Part shown: one piece after another, positions 1 to 39,294 of the stretch
How the letters are laid out: the number at the start of each line of letters is the position of its first letter
Numbering within the stretch: the first letter of the stretch is position 1
Assembly (NCBI GenBank): GCA_025642075.2
Contig: JAODUO010000960.1
Span: 62,001 to 126,000, forward strand
Direction: 5' to 3'
Source of the DNA: Ridgeia piscesae
Taxonomy: Eukaryota; Annelida; Polychaeta; Sabellida; Siboglinidae
Length of the DNA: 64,000 nt
Translations under genes and position numbers: made by a program
The notes under the pieces: model-generated
Databases searched by the model: none
What the model was told of the DNA's origin: nothing
The model's input: the letters and a program-made list of their open reading frames with translations, nothing else

Positions 1-265
1 TTTCTGTTAAGTTGAAAAGCTATATACGATGTTCCATACGCCGCAAGCAAGTAGCCTCTTGGTTAATGAACGAAATAATGAAGGGGGATAGACAGACGGA
101 GCGAGCACCTGCCGTGGACGGAAGTGAACCAAAGTCACATGGTTCCAGGGCACGCTTCGAGTGGACGGCCATTTGTTTGTGCAACGGTTTTGCCGGTAAG
201 TCAACGTCCTCCGAGTGAGGAATACATGCAAGTATCTACTGCCAGTCGACCAAACCACTGCTAAA
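1..265 (+). other. 5' leader / upstream region of the lamin gene
   Basis: Sequence before the lamin start codon. In the lamin frame a TAA at 197-199 closes translation, so the protein cannot begin further upstream in this exon. A donor-like GGTAAGT lies at 195-201, but nothing shows it is used. I see no TATA box or other promoter element I would defend, so the transcription start may lie outside the window. Confidence 0.4.
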
Positions 266-28010
<27,745 letters not shown>

Positions 28011-28760
28011 ATCACGTCAGATCATCGCCTGGCAACTGATGGTGTTGCTAACAAACGAGACACTTTGCCAGGCAACCGGTTCACATGGACGGTAGCATTT
28101 CTTGTAGCACGGCCATAATGTTAGTGTAACAAAATTCAGAACGAGAGCGTATGAAGCGAGTTTTAGTCGGCTTTACCTGTGTGCGGTGACCGGTGTCCAA
28201 GCGTACTTTGTGTCGGTGTTTACGTAGACGGCCTAGATTGTATACACTGCTTGTTAAGCTGCACGACAGGGATGGGTTGAGAATATAAGCAGCCAGTGCC
28301 ATGGGTAGACTTGTTATTCACGTAACTAACATGTTTAATTGAGAATGTACCACGGCAGTCTGGGATATAGCTGCCGAAATGCTTAGTGTGTTGTGTGGTC
28401 AAAGCGATGTAGTTAAGTTTAAGTAAGGTGTTTTGTGCGACTGTCTTTTGCGCGACGGGCTTTTAGGATCGGTGTGACTGAAAAGCATAGGGCTTTATAT
28501 GATGGTGGGTTTGTTAATCGTACAGAGTATCAGGTTCATGTCAGATTGTTCGCTGAAGTCACTAACATAAATGTGTCCATAACGGTAAATGTAACGCCTG
28601 TTGTATTAGCGTAGGAAGCTTTGATTTGTTTTTACTGACAGCATAATGCTGCATTTGCGTATATTGTTTTTTGTAGCTTGAAGTCTCTTCTGGAAACTTG
28701 AGTTTGCATGTCCGATGCTACTGTTTTGGTTGCAAATAAAGAGGTTAAAACTTGATGGCC
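28011..28760 (+). other. lamin 3' untranslated region
   Basis: Non-coding sequence after the lamin stop. An AATAAA at 28735-28740 is the first good polyadenylation signal on the plus strand; the cleavage site is inferred to be 10-30 bases further on. Confidence 0.6.
28735..28740 (+). terminator. AATAAA polyadenylation signal of the lamin gene
   Basis: The canonical hexamer in TTGCAAATAAAGAGG, 725 bases after the stop codon. Use is inferred from position only. Confidence 0.55.
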
Positions 28761-29564
28761 CAGTGGGCAACTTGCGTAGATGTGTTAGATGAAACATTTC
28801 CACTAATTCCACATGTTGATTCTTGTAAGAAATGGCCTTGGTCTTCCAGTAGGAACATGTTCCAAACCTGGCTTCATTGTTGTGTGTTAATTGCATGGAT
28901 GGCCATCTTGCAAATTATTATATTGACAACTGTTACGTTGACAAATATCCATGTCATTAATATTTCTGTTATTCGACAAACATGCAAGTTGCTTATGGTT
29001 GACGAATGCAGGTGTATCATTTATTAAAGTGATTCAGCACTAACTGAATTGCGACTTGATTTGAAATTGGAAACAGCTTGCTGGCCATGCAGCTATTATC
29101 ATTCTATGATGTATCAAACTTTAGCTGTACTTTAAAACTATTTAGACCAACAGTTCAGTCAGCATTATCACAGATGAGGCAGCTATTACTGCTACAGAAT
29201 AGTCAACTTTAAAATTATAAAAACTGCATTAATTGCAACAAGACTTCAGCTGTTTTTGTAGTATGTTCGTTCGACTGCATCACAGTTCCGGTGTAATTTT
29301 TCCGCTGTTTTTGTAGCGTGTGCATCACAGTTCCGGTGTAATTGTTGGCATTTAAAAATATATTGGCTTGTTGAAATGCAGATTCAGTTATGTGCAAATA
29401 CTTTGGAGTGGTATATTTTTTTACATAACTATTTGCTAGCTTCAATGAGTACACTTGATGTTATGATATAGATCTGTATTTTCTACTGGAAATAAAGAGC
29501 GTCCATCAAAGCTGTTGTTGTCAATACAATGAATCTTTGCTGAGAACTTTGGTTTTGGCATATA
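28761..29564. other. intergenic sequence between lamin and a dispersed repeat
   Basis: AT-rich, no supported gene. A short tandem duplication of GCATCACAGTTCCGGTGTAA lies at 29277-29340. Confidence 0.6.
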
Positions 29565-30010
29565 GATGTAAGACCTCAAAAAGGTGCTCATCTGCCATTC
29601 CCCGACCAGAGTACCATTTAAAAGCAGCATTATGCAGGTTGTCTGAATTTCTGTGAGCACATGTAGTGTGGAGTGATTAGAAATGATGTTTTCGTGCAGC
29701 GTGGCATCAGAGCTGTCAAATGACGACAGCTGTCAGTTGGTGCACCTGTGCATATTAATACAGTTGTCATTTTGCTTGGTGATGTAATCGGGGGCAATCC
29801 GTGGGTGGTTCAAGCAGAAATGGAGGGTTGTAAAGTTTGTGGGAGCCTGAGGTATTCAAAGTTCACACATTTTTCACAGAACTTCTGTATATGGAGGGTA
29901 AATATGCTGTGAAATTGTCAATAACAGAGCTGATCAAGATTAGTAGGAAATGAAGGAAACGTTATAATGGTCGGCTACAGAAAATGCAAATGTGATCCGA
30001 CTCCTATAGC
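29565..30010 (+). repeat. 440-bp dispersed repeat, inverted partner of 10172-10610
   Basis: From GATGTAAGACC to GTGATCCGACTCCTATAG it matches the reverse complement of the intron 1 copy, with scattered substitutions and small gaps. The open frame seen in the other copy is broken here. Confidence 0.7.
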
Positions 30011-30529
30011 AGTATTTTTTAGTTGGGCTTCCACACAGACCATTTTTAATATTCAGTCAACAGATATTTCTGTCTGTGCTGTCTTTCCCTTCCCGTAGGA
30101 GGATCTGTGTGTGTTGTGAGGATGTCACAATTAACTTCCCAATAGGGGGCCATTGTAATTTCTACTACAATTTTCTAGGAAGTTTTACAGCTTATAAGTG
30201 TAGCCTCCATTCACACTTGGTATATACAATTCATGAAACTGCCACGCCTAATTCCCCCATAGGTCAATCTAATCTGACTGCTTCATTTCTGCAAGAATTA
30301 GCAGTTTATTTGACATAGTGTAGCTAAAGCACACCTGTATCTATACACCCTGTCATTGGATGACAACTGTTATTTCACATAGTGACGGTTGTGATGTCAC
30401 ACTGCATTTCTACTAGCTCAGTGCTAACAGCAGACACATAATGTGGTCACACCCCAGTAGTAATTGTTGATCACTAGTCACTCATACACGGGAACCTCAC
30501 TGATATGACTAGCAGTTAATATACATTGG

Positions 30530-30995
30530 AACCTTGTTAACATGATCACTGTTCATGTTAATCCAGGCACTGGTCCAAGTATATAGTGTATCCTTGTTAA
30601 TCTGACAACTTCACGTTAATCCAGGCACTGGTCCTAAGTATATAGTGTATCCTTGTTAATCTGATAACTTCACGTTAATCCACGCACTGGTCCTAAGTAT
30701 CCAGTGCAGCCTTGTTAATCTGACCACTGTTTACGTTAATCCAGGCACTGGTCCTAAGTATACAGTAGAACCTTGTTAATCTGACCACTTCACATTAATC
30801 CAGGCACTTGTCCTAAGTATTCAGTGCAGCCTTGTTAATCTGACCACTCTTCACGTTAATCCAGGCACTGGTCCCAAGTATACAGTGGAACCTTGTTAAT
30901 CTGACCACTCTTCACTCATAGTGTGGAACCTCACTGATATGACTAGCAATTAATGTTCAGTGGAACCTTGTTAATAATTAGTATATAGTGGATCC
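30530..30995 (+). repeat. tandem repeat, about 59-bp unit, about 8 copies
   Basis: The unit is CCTTGTTAATCTGACCACTT, CACGTTAATCCAGGCACTGG, TCCTAAGTATACAGTGGAA with substitutions between copies. It is intergenic, between lamin and KNOP1. The stretch 30011-30529 holds no recognisable feature. Confidence 0.9.
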
Positions 30996-31189
30996 TCATT
31001 AATCTGTACTCAGTAAACAGCAGGCCTCATTTCGAGATACTCCACTGACCACAAGGTCAGGTGATTGTAACTGGTCAAATCCTAGAACAGGCGAAAAAAT
31101 CACAGCCGCAGCAGGTGTTGTCAGGTGACACACCTTTCTGTACAGGTGTGTCTGGGGGTTGTCAATCACTCATGACGTCATAGCTTTAT

Positions 31190-31425
31190 GATAACGGTCC
31201 ATCTGTCACTTGAATGGGTAGAAATATCACTGGATGAGCGGCGGACAAGTAAAAAGGAAGGATGAAGTCTTCAAAAAGCATAGATATTGTCAATTATGGT
31301 TTGAAAATGGTTGTTTGGCGTGTATGTATGTGCGTTAACACTTAACATGGCACGTGTATGTATGTGTGTTACCACTTAACATGGCACGTGTCTACCAATA
31401 ACTGGCAAAACTATCATCCTGTATG
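31190..31425 (-). mobile_element. GCTTTATGC MITE family, copy H
   Basis: GAATGGGTAGAAATATCACT, CATAGATATTGTCAATTATG and AACTGGCAAAACTATCATCC match the family in reverse orientation. An internal 40-base stretch around GTGTATGTATGTGYGTTA is tandemly duplicated. Confidence 0.6.
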
Positions 31426-31868
31426 ATGTCAGTCATTATGAAGCAAATTACACAACTTTTGCCTACAGACCTCAAGTGCCTCAACTATTGTACACTGTTA
31501 CAAGAAATCAAAACATAGTATCAAGTGTACTTAAACTCTAGGAATTCATGACAGAAAAGCAAAAATATGTGATATATTGGTGAACTTATATAAAGTTTAT
31601 GAATATGTTCTTGTACTAAAATTTCCTATACAAACATGACATAATTCACATGATCAATGTCCACAGTTTTAGTCAGAATGGGTATATACATACTATATTT
31701 TAACTGGACCAAATGCTCCTAACATTTCACCTGCAACATGCATTCATATTATATCATATCTAAATGCAATGTCACAAATATTCCATGTGCAGAATTCATG
31801 ATAGATCACTTATAGCAGTAAATGCAGACAGAAGTTCGGTTTACCCGACCTTCAAACATACACCACAA

Positions 31869-33176
31869 CTAGTCATCGAATTTGATTGATTTTGAAGACG
31901 CTGTATCAATGTGAAACTTTTTGTTCTCCCCAGGTGGCGCTGCATAACCTAGACCTCCACCGCGCTGCTTGTTTATGGTATAACTCAACGCAGTGTCAAA
32001 TTGAGTTTCTAGTGTTTTGTTTAAGAGAGTCTCTTTATCGGCCGTCAGAGCACTGTTAAAACATGCTCCAGTAGCCGCCTTCTGGCCAGAGCCAGCCTTG
32101 AAGCCGCCCAGGAGACGGAAGAACTTACTCTGTCGATCATCAGTTGCAAGTTCCGCAGTTCCCCATTGGCCGAGGAAGCGACGATTACCACCACCTGGTG
32201 TTGTGTCATTGATTTGTTTTGTGGCGTGTGACCTGCTAACCTCTTGTACGACAGTGTCATCTCTGTCAGGTGACGCGACGACACTCTGGTCATTTCCTCC
32301 TTCGTGTTTCCTCTTCTTTTTGGCTTCACATTCTTTATGTTTCTTTTCTTTCTTTGACCTCTTAACATCCGATTGCGCTGGACTTGTGTCCAACTGGACA
32401 CTCACTGGACTACGCTCTCTCTTTCTCTTCTTTTTCATTTCCCCTTCATTTATGGTAATTTCTACAGAACCGAGGTCAATGCTTTCATTGCTGCGTTTGT
32501 GTTTCTTGATGTGTTCAGCTTCATTTGCGGATTCGTCTGCCAACTCGTCTTTCACTCTCTTCTTGTGTTTCTTCTTCTTGTGCGTGCTGTTAAGTTTCTC
32601 GCCTTCTCCATTGCGTTCACTTCCAGCACTCAGCCGGTGGGTCTTTACAACTGCCTCTGTCTCTTCAACCACGCATTTCTTGTGCTTTTTCTTTTTGTGA
32701 GTGCGTTCTTCTGTCAACTCCATGTCACAAGAGCCACCCTCTGTGTCATGAAGCGCATGTTTCCTATGTTTCTTCTTATTGTTCTTGGCGTCAGTTAGTT
32801 GTACATCCAGTCCACTGTCAGGCCCACACTCTCGGCCTTCCCCGTTCTCCTCAATTTCAGTAAGGTTTCTTTGCTCTTTATTCTTTTTATGTTTCTTTGT
32901 CTTCTTTATAAAATGACTTTCTTCCACTAGGCCAACACCAGCTGATGTGGCAATGTGTGCATGTTTATTTTTGTGTTTCTTCTTTGTACCCACTGTCACA
33001 GTAAATTCGATCTCTTGGTCTTGCTGGGTAATTTTCACATCATCCTTTTTCTTCTTCTGTTTGTGTTTGCCTGCTATGACATCTTCACCAAAACCCAATT
33101 CCTCTTCCATCTCAGAAGCTTTACGTTTACTTTTACATTTCTTCATCTTCTTGCTTTCTGCCATCTTCATGTTCAA
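31869..33176 (-). CDS. KNOP1: lysine-rich nucleolar protein 1 (KNOP1)
   Basis: A 435-residue protein in one coding exon. The first ATG (33176) follows an in-frame TAA, so the start is bounded. Residues 1-320 are highly charged, with repeated basic blocks such as KKKHKN, KTKKHKKNK, HKKKKHKKC, MKKKRKRERSP and AKKKRKHEG between acidic stretches, as expected of a nucleolar, RNA-rich-compartment protein. Residues 331-435 form the conserved domain: FLGQWGTAE, SKFFRLLGGFKAG, then GGGLGY and the terminal NKKFHIDTASSKSIKFDD. Human KNOP1 has the equivalent GQWDTA, KFLRLMGGFK, GAGLGF and a matching end. The molecular role of the family is poorly known. Open frames on the opposite strand here are shadows of the Lys/Glu codon bias. 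Confidence 0.93.
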   Translation of the reverse strand: MNMKMAESKKMKKCKSKRKASEMEEELGFGEDVIAGKHKQKKKKDDVKITQQDQEIEFTVTVGTKKKHKNKHAHIATSAGVGLVEESHFIKKTKKHKKNKEQRNLTEIEENGEGRECGPDSGLDVQLTDAKNNKKKHRKHALHDTEGGSCDMELTEERTHKKKKHKKCVVEETEAVVKTHRLSAGSERNGEGEKLNSTHKKKKHKKRVKDELADESANEAEHIKKHKRSNESIDLGSVEITINEGEMKKKRKRERSPVSVQLDTSPAQSDVKRSKKEKKHKECEAKKKRKHEGGNDQSVVASPDRDDTVVQEVSRSHATKQINDTTPGGGNRRFLGQWGTAELATDDRQSKFFRLLGGFKAGSGQKAATGACFNSALTADKETLLNKTLETQFDTALSYTINKQRGGGLGYAAPPGENKKFHIDTASSKSIKFDD

Positions 33177-33204
33177 TACCGTGGATGTCTGTCGTTCTTA
33201 ATAT
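33177..33204 (-). other. KNOP1: KNOP1 5' untranslated part of the coding exon
   Basis: A good acceptor, TTTCTATCCTAG|ATATTAAG on the minus strand, lies 28 bases upstream of the ATG, suggesting a spliced leader exon further right. Confidence 0.45.
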
Positions 33205-33369
33205 CTAGGATAGAAACAAAATGTGATATAACTCGTACAAACATTTCAAACCACAATGATGGATAAATCTTTCTAGACTAAATCTGTTCTGTTATTGTAA
33301 TGTTATTTAAACTAGTGAACGTGCACTTTCTAAACAGACTTTTAATTGAAGTTTAATTAAAGATTTATA

Positions 33370-33371
<2 letters not shown>

Positions 33372-33405
<34 letters not shown>

Positions 33406-33424
33406 TGTGTGTGAGTGTGTGTGT
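33372..33424. repeat. (TG)n microsatellite
   Basis: A TG tract with two GAG interruptions, in the probable KNOP1 5' intron. Confidence 0.95.
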
Positions 33425-33693
33425 CGCCAACCCTAGAATAGATACAGTGGGTCAGTGCCAGTGGCAGGTGCTTAGACACCAGTCTTCTGTAGACTATACA
33501 GACAGTCTGGCCAGGAGATTTAATTACAACTGATCAGACTGAGGGTATGCATAATGTTGAGGGAATGGCCTGCGACAAGATAACCAATTCATTCTTTAAA
33601 TTCTTTAGTCGGTTCTACCTGCCTTACTAATTATCGCCCACCAGAACTCATTTAATTTTAATAGTGAACTGAATACTCAACGTGACGTCTTAC

Positions 33694-33860
33694 CAAGACG
33701 TTGCCAATATCTTTGTAAACGCCGCTACGAAGAATCAGATCGATCGGTCCCCACAATACGTTACGTCATACGTCAAACACAGCTCAACCTGAGCTCTGAG
33801 TGAACACATGGCATCTACGCCATTAGTGCGTGGTGTGTTTGAAGACCGCCATGTGGCGGC
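33694..33860 (-). promoter_or_regulatory. KNOP1: probable KNOP1 first (non-coding) exon and promoter
   Basis: On the minus strand a strong donor GTCTTG|GTAAGACG lies at 33693/33694, phased to nothing because it is upstream of the ATG. Just upstream the sequence becomes CpG-containing. It carries a CRE-like CGTTACGTCATACGTCA at about 33760 and ACCGCCATGTGGCGG, which resembles a YY1-type initiator site. No TATA box is seen. The transcription start is not fixed. Confidence 0.4.
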
Positions 33861-34099
33861 ACGTTAGCATAGATTAAAAAATACTTGATAGGTGGTTCTC
33901 TATTTTCAGACATTGCCATAATTTGTATGTGACAAGTAGGATCCGTCTGATGTCAGCCAAGATAGAAAATGTCTGGAATTTGTTTGAGAAAGTCAGTCTG
34001 TGGGATGACTGTAAAAGAGTCAGAATTGTGATTTTGCAGAAAAACTGACTGGTTTAATAAATTACCAAAATCACTATGACAATTAATTGATCATGAATT

Positions 34100-34680
34100 G
34101 AATTTTGAATTGAACTTTATTACAAGCATACATATCAGTATAAAATGTAACCGTGGAGTTCCTCTAGAAACCCCTGAGGGCTTATGGCGCCGAGGGTCGA
34201 CCACCAGAACAATACTTTATGGACATATTCGTTATTATAAAAGTAAACTAAATATAAAAAAAATATAAATATCATCATCAGTATCACGAATGATGCTAAA
34301 TACTTAAATAAGTCTAAAAAATAAAAAGACTAATAAATAATAATAGAATACTATAACTACCTGGTAGTACCTGCACACATATACACATACATACAATATC
34401 AAGGTAATTTTCAGTAAATTTAAACAGTACCTGTAATAGATCTGTTTCAGAGTTAAAATGTACACCTACTGTTTTATAGAATTAATGGCCTAAATTCACA
34501 TATTCTAATCAGCAGAATCATATGTGAAGTTTGTGAACCAAAAAAGTATTCCTAATAAAATATTATTAGGAGTAAATACAATAACAATGAAAATATTATA
34601 ATATTACCTACCACTAGAACACTACTACTACTAATATTACTACTATCACATCAGTATCATGAATGATGCTAAATACTTAA
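34100..34680. repeat. retroposon-like tail plus imperfect tandem duplication
   Basis: GAACTTTATTACAAGCATAC at about 34115 and the nearby GGTTTCTAGAGGAACTCC complement resemble the 3' end of a retroposon on the minus strand. CAGTATCACGAATGATGCTA, AATACTTAAATAAGTC (34280-34315) recurs at 34655-34680 and continues after the 6.2-kb insertion at 40890, so the insertion split the second copy of a roughly 370-bp duplication. Confidence 0.55.
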
Positions 34681-34910
34681 AGGGACACAAAAGGGAAAAG
34701 TTACATGCTATGCACGTGAAAGAGTTAATAAAAACAGACTATTTTGAACGGTAATCACATTTTTAACGTCAGTGGTTTATTAGTAAAATTATTCCAAAGT
34801 GGATAATTTTACTGAAATCGTCGGCTTCATAGAGGCGTCCATGATGCGCCTCTTCCTGTTGTCTGACCGTGGTCTGACCACTCAGCAGGGAGAACCGGCC
34901 TTAAAGTCAC

Positions 34911-35193
34911 GTGTCCGATTGCGTGCGTCAATGCTATCGCCGTTGTAAACACAATGTTGTAAGATACGCGAACTTCGAAGAAGGACATCCGTTCGAAGAA
35001 CTTTTTAATGGATGTTTCTCACCGTATATACTGGGTCAAGATCCCAGAAACGTCGGCGACGTCGAGTTTTCAAGAAATGGAGCTGTGCAAACGATATTAG
35101 CGCGATATTTAATCACCAACGATAGTCGTCGAAACGGGTTCCCGGGGAAAATCCTTCCGTCCCGTAGCCAAGTCATCAAAGCGCGCAAGAAGG
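34911..35193 (+). CDS. candidate exon of unknown function inside the 6.2-kb transposon
   Basis: A 94-codon open frame with balanced, non-repetitive composition (RYANFEEGHPFEELFNGCFS, YILGQDPRNVGDVEF, FPGKILPSRSQVIKARKK). It ends in a good donor CGCAAGAAG|GTTAGT, and an in-frame TAA closes it upstream. There is no ATG near its start, so it would need an upstream exon or a later start. I do not recognise the family. Its position just inside the left inverted repeat suggests part of the element's own gene. Confidence 0.35.
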
Positions 35194-36254
35194 TTAGTAA
35201 ATATTATTAAGTCTTCTGTATCTAAATTATTTGAATCTTGTCCATTAGACACATTGCGATGTCTGTCGAGATGACTTATGTACATACTGATATTGTTCGT
35301 AAACGCCCACCACAGTTAACGTTCTAGAAGGTATGTACACGGGATCATGGAGCCCAAACTAGGCCAACGGGGTTAGGCCGTCCGATATTGTTATTCATGA
35401 TTATTTGTTTTTTTTTTATCCTATTTTTTAATTTTATATCACGTTTGCATGAACAGAGGCAAAAAAAATAAGGTTAAGCTACATGTCAATAACACAAAAA
35501 ACAGCTGAATGCAACCAGATCATAAACGTCATAGTCAATCCGCATAACGATAATATAGGCACTTTGATATCACTCGTTAAATAACTTCAAAAGTACTGTT
35601 TCGAGTTTCGTAGCTACGCTGCAGTTCCTATTTTAAAGGTTGACCGCTCTGAAATGCCAACATGACTGCTATATTTTTCGGTAAACATATTATTCAAACA
35701 TTAAAAAATAGCATTGCGAATGTTGTTTTCAAGCATTCATGTTATTTGTTCAGTGAGAGAACAAATTACAAATTCTGTGTGCTGTATCAGTTCAGATACT
35801 CATACAACATTGATACTAGCACATGTTACAGGCTTACAGTAAAGGATGAATAATTAGCTATGATGAGACATAACTTATGTACAGTAAAAAAATCACTTTG
35901 CAAATTTGCAATATTATTGCCTTTATTGGTAGTTTCTTGAAATATTGGGGACACACTGAGCAAACAAGAAGAAATATTAACAGACTAGCATAATATAATA
36001 GATGGAACTTGTAGATATCCCACAAGATCACTCTATCCAACACAACATTAGATCTTCGGGTAAACACTCGGTAAACATTTGGAACTAGTTTCTTCTCCAC
36101 CACAATGAGTGGAATTCTCTACCCTCAACCATTGTGTCGTGCAAATCACTAATGTAATTAAAAAAAAAATTAATCCAATGGTTTAGCAAGTAAGTCAGAT
36201 GATCCACCATGCACATTAGCGTGATGTCTCAATGTGACATTTTCCCAAAGTTAA
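35194..36254. other. transposon interior, no recognised feature
   Basis: AT-rich sequence between the candidate exon and the nested hAT-like element. Short open frames only. Confidence 0.5.
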
Positions 36255-36705
36255 CAATATACCAGAGATGGAGTGAGTACAATACAAATGTACTCGATAC
36301 GAGTACAATTACTTTGAACATGCATGAGTACGATTTCAGAAAACAAATGTACTCCAGTACGATTACTTTACAATATACTGATCAGAGATTATTTTACAAT
36401 TAATATGATTACCAAATGAATACCCTGTTTCTAACATAAAACTTTCATGGAATCCCTAGGTGTCATTCTTGTTCTGTTGTTGTGTACTAATGTTCTAACT
36501 GATTACTGCTATCCACTATCCAGGTGTTTTTTTTTAAATTAAAAATTGGATTTCTCAAAATTGGGATGGAAAATTTAAGCTGGATTAATAACTTAATTTA
36601 TGGTTTCTGAATCAAATACAAATATGAGGCATTTACAAATTTCAAATACACATGAAAAAATCATTACAATAACAACACTTCAAAACCAAAAAAAAATTCC
36701 CAAAA

Positions 36706-37544
36706 GGTATCCAAATTTCGGTAAAGGACACTTTGGTAATGGACGTTTTGGTAACTGACTTTTTGGTAACAGGAAAATTTTGGTAACAGACATTTTGGTA
36801 ATAGGACATCTTGGTAACCTACATTTTGGTAGCATGGCATTTTGGTAAAACCAATAAATATTCTATAAAGGCATATTTCTTTAAAAAAAATTACCTCTAG
36901 CTTCATAGGTTCAGGACAGTGGTTGTGGTCAATTTTTAACACTGGATATGCTGGTAGCAAGTCTGTGTATGCACTAGCAGGGCAGAGCTTGCTTGCATGA
37001 CATGTACAATGCCACCTTATCATGTAATTTTTCTCTGTATGCTTGGTATAGCCATTCCACAATGGGTTTGCTTTTCCCCTGGTTGTTGTTGATAGCTCCA
37101 TGTTCACATGTATAGCTTCACCTTATGTGTGTCTGGATTTAAATGTGTCCTGCTAACAAATGATTTGCTGTAGTGGGTTTAACACTTTAGCCACCACTAC
37201 TGCTATTTGGAAGCCATGTTCCCTTAAGGCAAGCACTACTTTACACCTTGCCTGACTACTGGGAGAAAGCTAAGTTCCATGTCTGGACCATCCTAATTTT
37301 CAAATGGTTTAACTAAATGACATCTCAACAGGTTACCTCCTAATATGGCAGACTGGACTCTGATTATTTTCAGTAGTTTTACCCAAAAAGTCTTTTTTAC
37401 CGAAATGTCTAATTACCGAATTGTCTAGTTACCGAAATGTCTAGTTTCCCAAATTTTCTAGTTACCGAATTGTCTAGTTACCGAAATGTCCCTTTTCCAA
37501 AAAGTCCATTACCAAAGTATCCTTTACCAAAATGTCATGGATCC
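36706..37544 (-). mobile_element. Mutator-like DNA element with FLYWCH reading frame, copy 2
   Basis: An 839-bp relative of the intron 1 element. The ends GGTATCC and GGATCC lead into inverted arrays of about eight TTTGGTAAYNGACATT-like units (36715-36850, and reversed at 37380-37540). The two ends align base for base over GGTAAAGGAYACTTTGGTAA. The interior matches copy 1 along its whole length. No clear target duplication could be seen. Confidence 0.65.
36894..37107 (-). pseudogene. FLYWCH-type zinc-finger fragment, second copy
   Basis: From the ATG at 37107: MNMELSTTTRGKANPLWNGY, IRWHCTCHASKLCPASAY, KIDHNHCPEPMKLEV. The metal-binding Cys, Cys, His, His and the tryptophans are kept. Two residues are missing before TKH relative to copy 1. 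After EV the frame runs into unrelated sequence and then the terminal array. Confidence 0.45.
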
Positions 37545-37576
37545 CCACTTCAAATATGTAGTATATCAGGTGGGTC

Positions 37577-38386
37577 CAGACATGGGGTCAAATACATTTA
37601 TATTTGAAAGTATTTAAATACTGTTTTAAATATTTGTGTTTAGGAATTAAAAAATATTTGATTTAAATACTTTCCTAAAGTATTTGACTTTTTCAAATAT
37701 TTTTTTTAAAAACATTGTCAGTATCAACATTTCTTTTTCCCGTCCCTGTAATGCTTGCCAAACTGATTATTTAATGCAAATTCAACCCCCAAAAATTCAA
37801 TTTCTGATGAAGACACTTAACAGATTTCCCCATGGCCCTGCAGTGACCACAACTTTTGTTTTCTTCCCGAGGATGGGTTAATACCTAACAGTGACCATAG
37901 GTCAATATCCCCTTTTGTTCTTTAGTCAGGCTTCAATTTGGCACCAGTTTATTCTGGTTTCCTTTCTGACTTTGAAGTTGAGCCTTCCTCCAAAAACAAA
38001 ATTTGCAGTGTCTCTTCTGAGGGCAACATAGGCATTATATTATTTGGAACCCCCTGGCTTAACATACAAACAATATATTTTGGCCTTTACGTCTTTTAGT
38101 CAGTTTTCACTGTGATGCAGTTAGCAATAACAATACTCCCCAGCACTGGTCTGCCTGTCATCAAAAATGAGCAAAACACTAATTATGCCTAAAACTAGAT
38201 GTCTCAATATATGTGTTGCTTTTCTTATATTTACATATAATACAAAATGAAAAGTATTTGAAAAATATATGAAGAAGTATTTGAGATACTTTTCAATGTA
38301 TTTTAAATTTTAAAAATAAAGTATTTGTAATCCCTCAAGAATATTTGTATTTAAATATAAATTTCAATGTATTTGACCCATGTCTG
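37577..38386. mobile_element. second hAT-like element nested inside the first
   Basis: The inverted ends CAGACATGGGGTCAAATACA and TGTATTTGACCCATGTCTG enclose 810 bp of sequence with recurring TATTTGAAATATTT motifs. The flanking octamers GGTGGGTC and GATGGGAC agree at six of eight positions, compatible with an aged 8-bp duplication. Confidence 0.7.
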
Positions 38387-39294
38387 GATGGGACAAACAC
38401 AGAATAGTTGTGGTTTTTGACAGGGTTTTCAGTTTGCACTTCTAATATTGCCATTTTATCTGTCTAATATATTTGCTTTCCTTTCATATGAAAAATATGT
38501 AATCATGAGAAGTAAAAAATTAAAAAAGTTACTTTGTTTTCGATACGATTTCTTTCCTTTTTACTCAAATACAGTATAAAAAGTACTCGTACTCAAACGA
38601 AGTAATTTCACAGTCGATTACTCCATTTTGCAATATACATTGTCATAATTTTATTTTTAAAAAATTTTGGGGTAACTTTGTGTTTATTGGATAATATAAA
38701 TTAAAACATTATAAGATCAACATGACACAAACAATGTAAACGATAAATGCTATTGTCATTTTGTGAGAGGAATGTCATAGTGGAGTAAAATTTTTCCCGT
38801 ATTATTTTTCCAATTATGTATTCAATACCCACTTACCAACATTAGGAAATTGTACTGGACTGTCAACTCTAGTGCATAAACACTAAATGATCATGTAATA
38901 GTTATAAAAACCCTTTGTTTATGTAATATGTATCACCACAAAACATCACACATCTCTATTCCCAAAGAAGACAGCAGCTGGAGCAGCCTACCATCTATCT
39001 ATCTGGGCAATAATATGGGCAATAATAAAGGGGAACCCGAAACTGTCACTCCTGTCAGCTGTCAAATTAAGATCTTAGTGAGTGTATGTCTCTGCCAGAA
39101 AACTTCTGTACTTTATCCATTACCCGTTCCATTTCCCTCCCTTTCCCTTTTTTGATAAATGTATCTAGCCTTTAAATTTTCCTGGTTGTTGATATTTCCA
39201 TTTCCAACACACTGCACCAAAAAAGGAAAACTTTCATATTTCACTGTAACATATATGCCTTATTTGGCGCAGATTGAATGATCTTTTTTCATAA

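Larger units (their letters stand above)
36263..38630. mobile_element. hAT-like element nested in the 6.2-kb transposon
   Basis: The termini CAGAGATGG and CCATTTTG lead into related inner inverted sequence rich in GTACTCGAGTAC-like motifs. A perfect 8-bp direct repeat CAATATAC flanks it (36255-36262 and 38631-38638), the size hAT transposases leave. It contains two further insertions (36706-37544 and 37577-38386). No transposase frame was found. Confidence 0.75.

Noticed and set aside
215..265. Lamin start at the upstream in-frame GTG
   Set aside because: Animal nuclear genes start at ATG; the ATG at 266 has a good context and gives a normal lamin head.
32017..32798. Long plus-strand frames opposite KNOP1 (227 and 141 codons)
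   Set aside because: Shadow frames rich in Phe, Leu, Cys and Ser produced by the Lys/Glu-rich coding strand.
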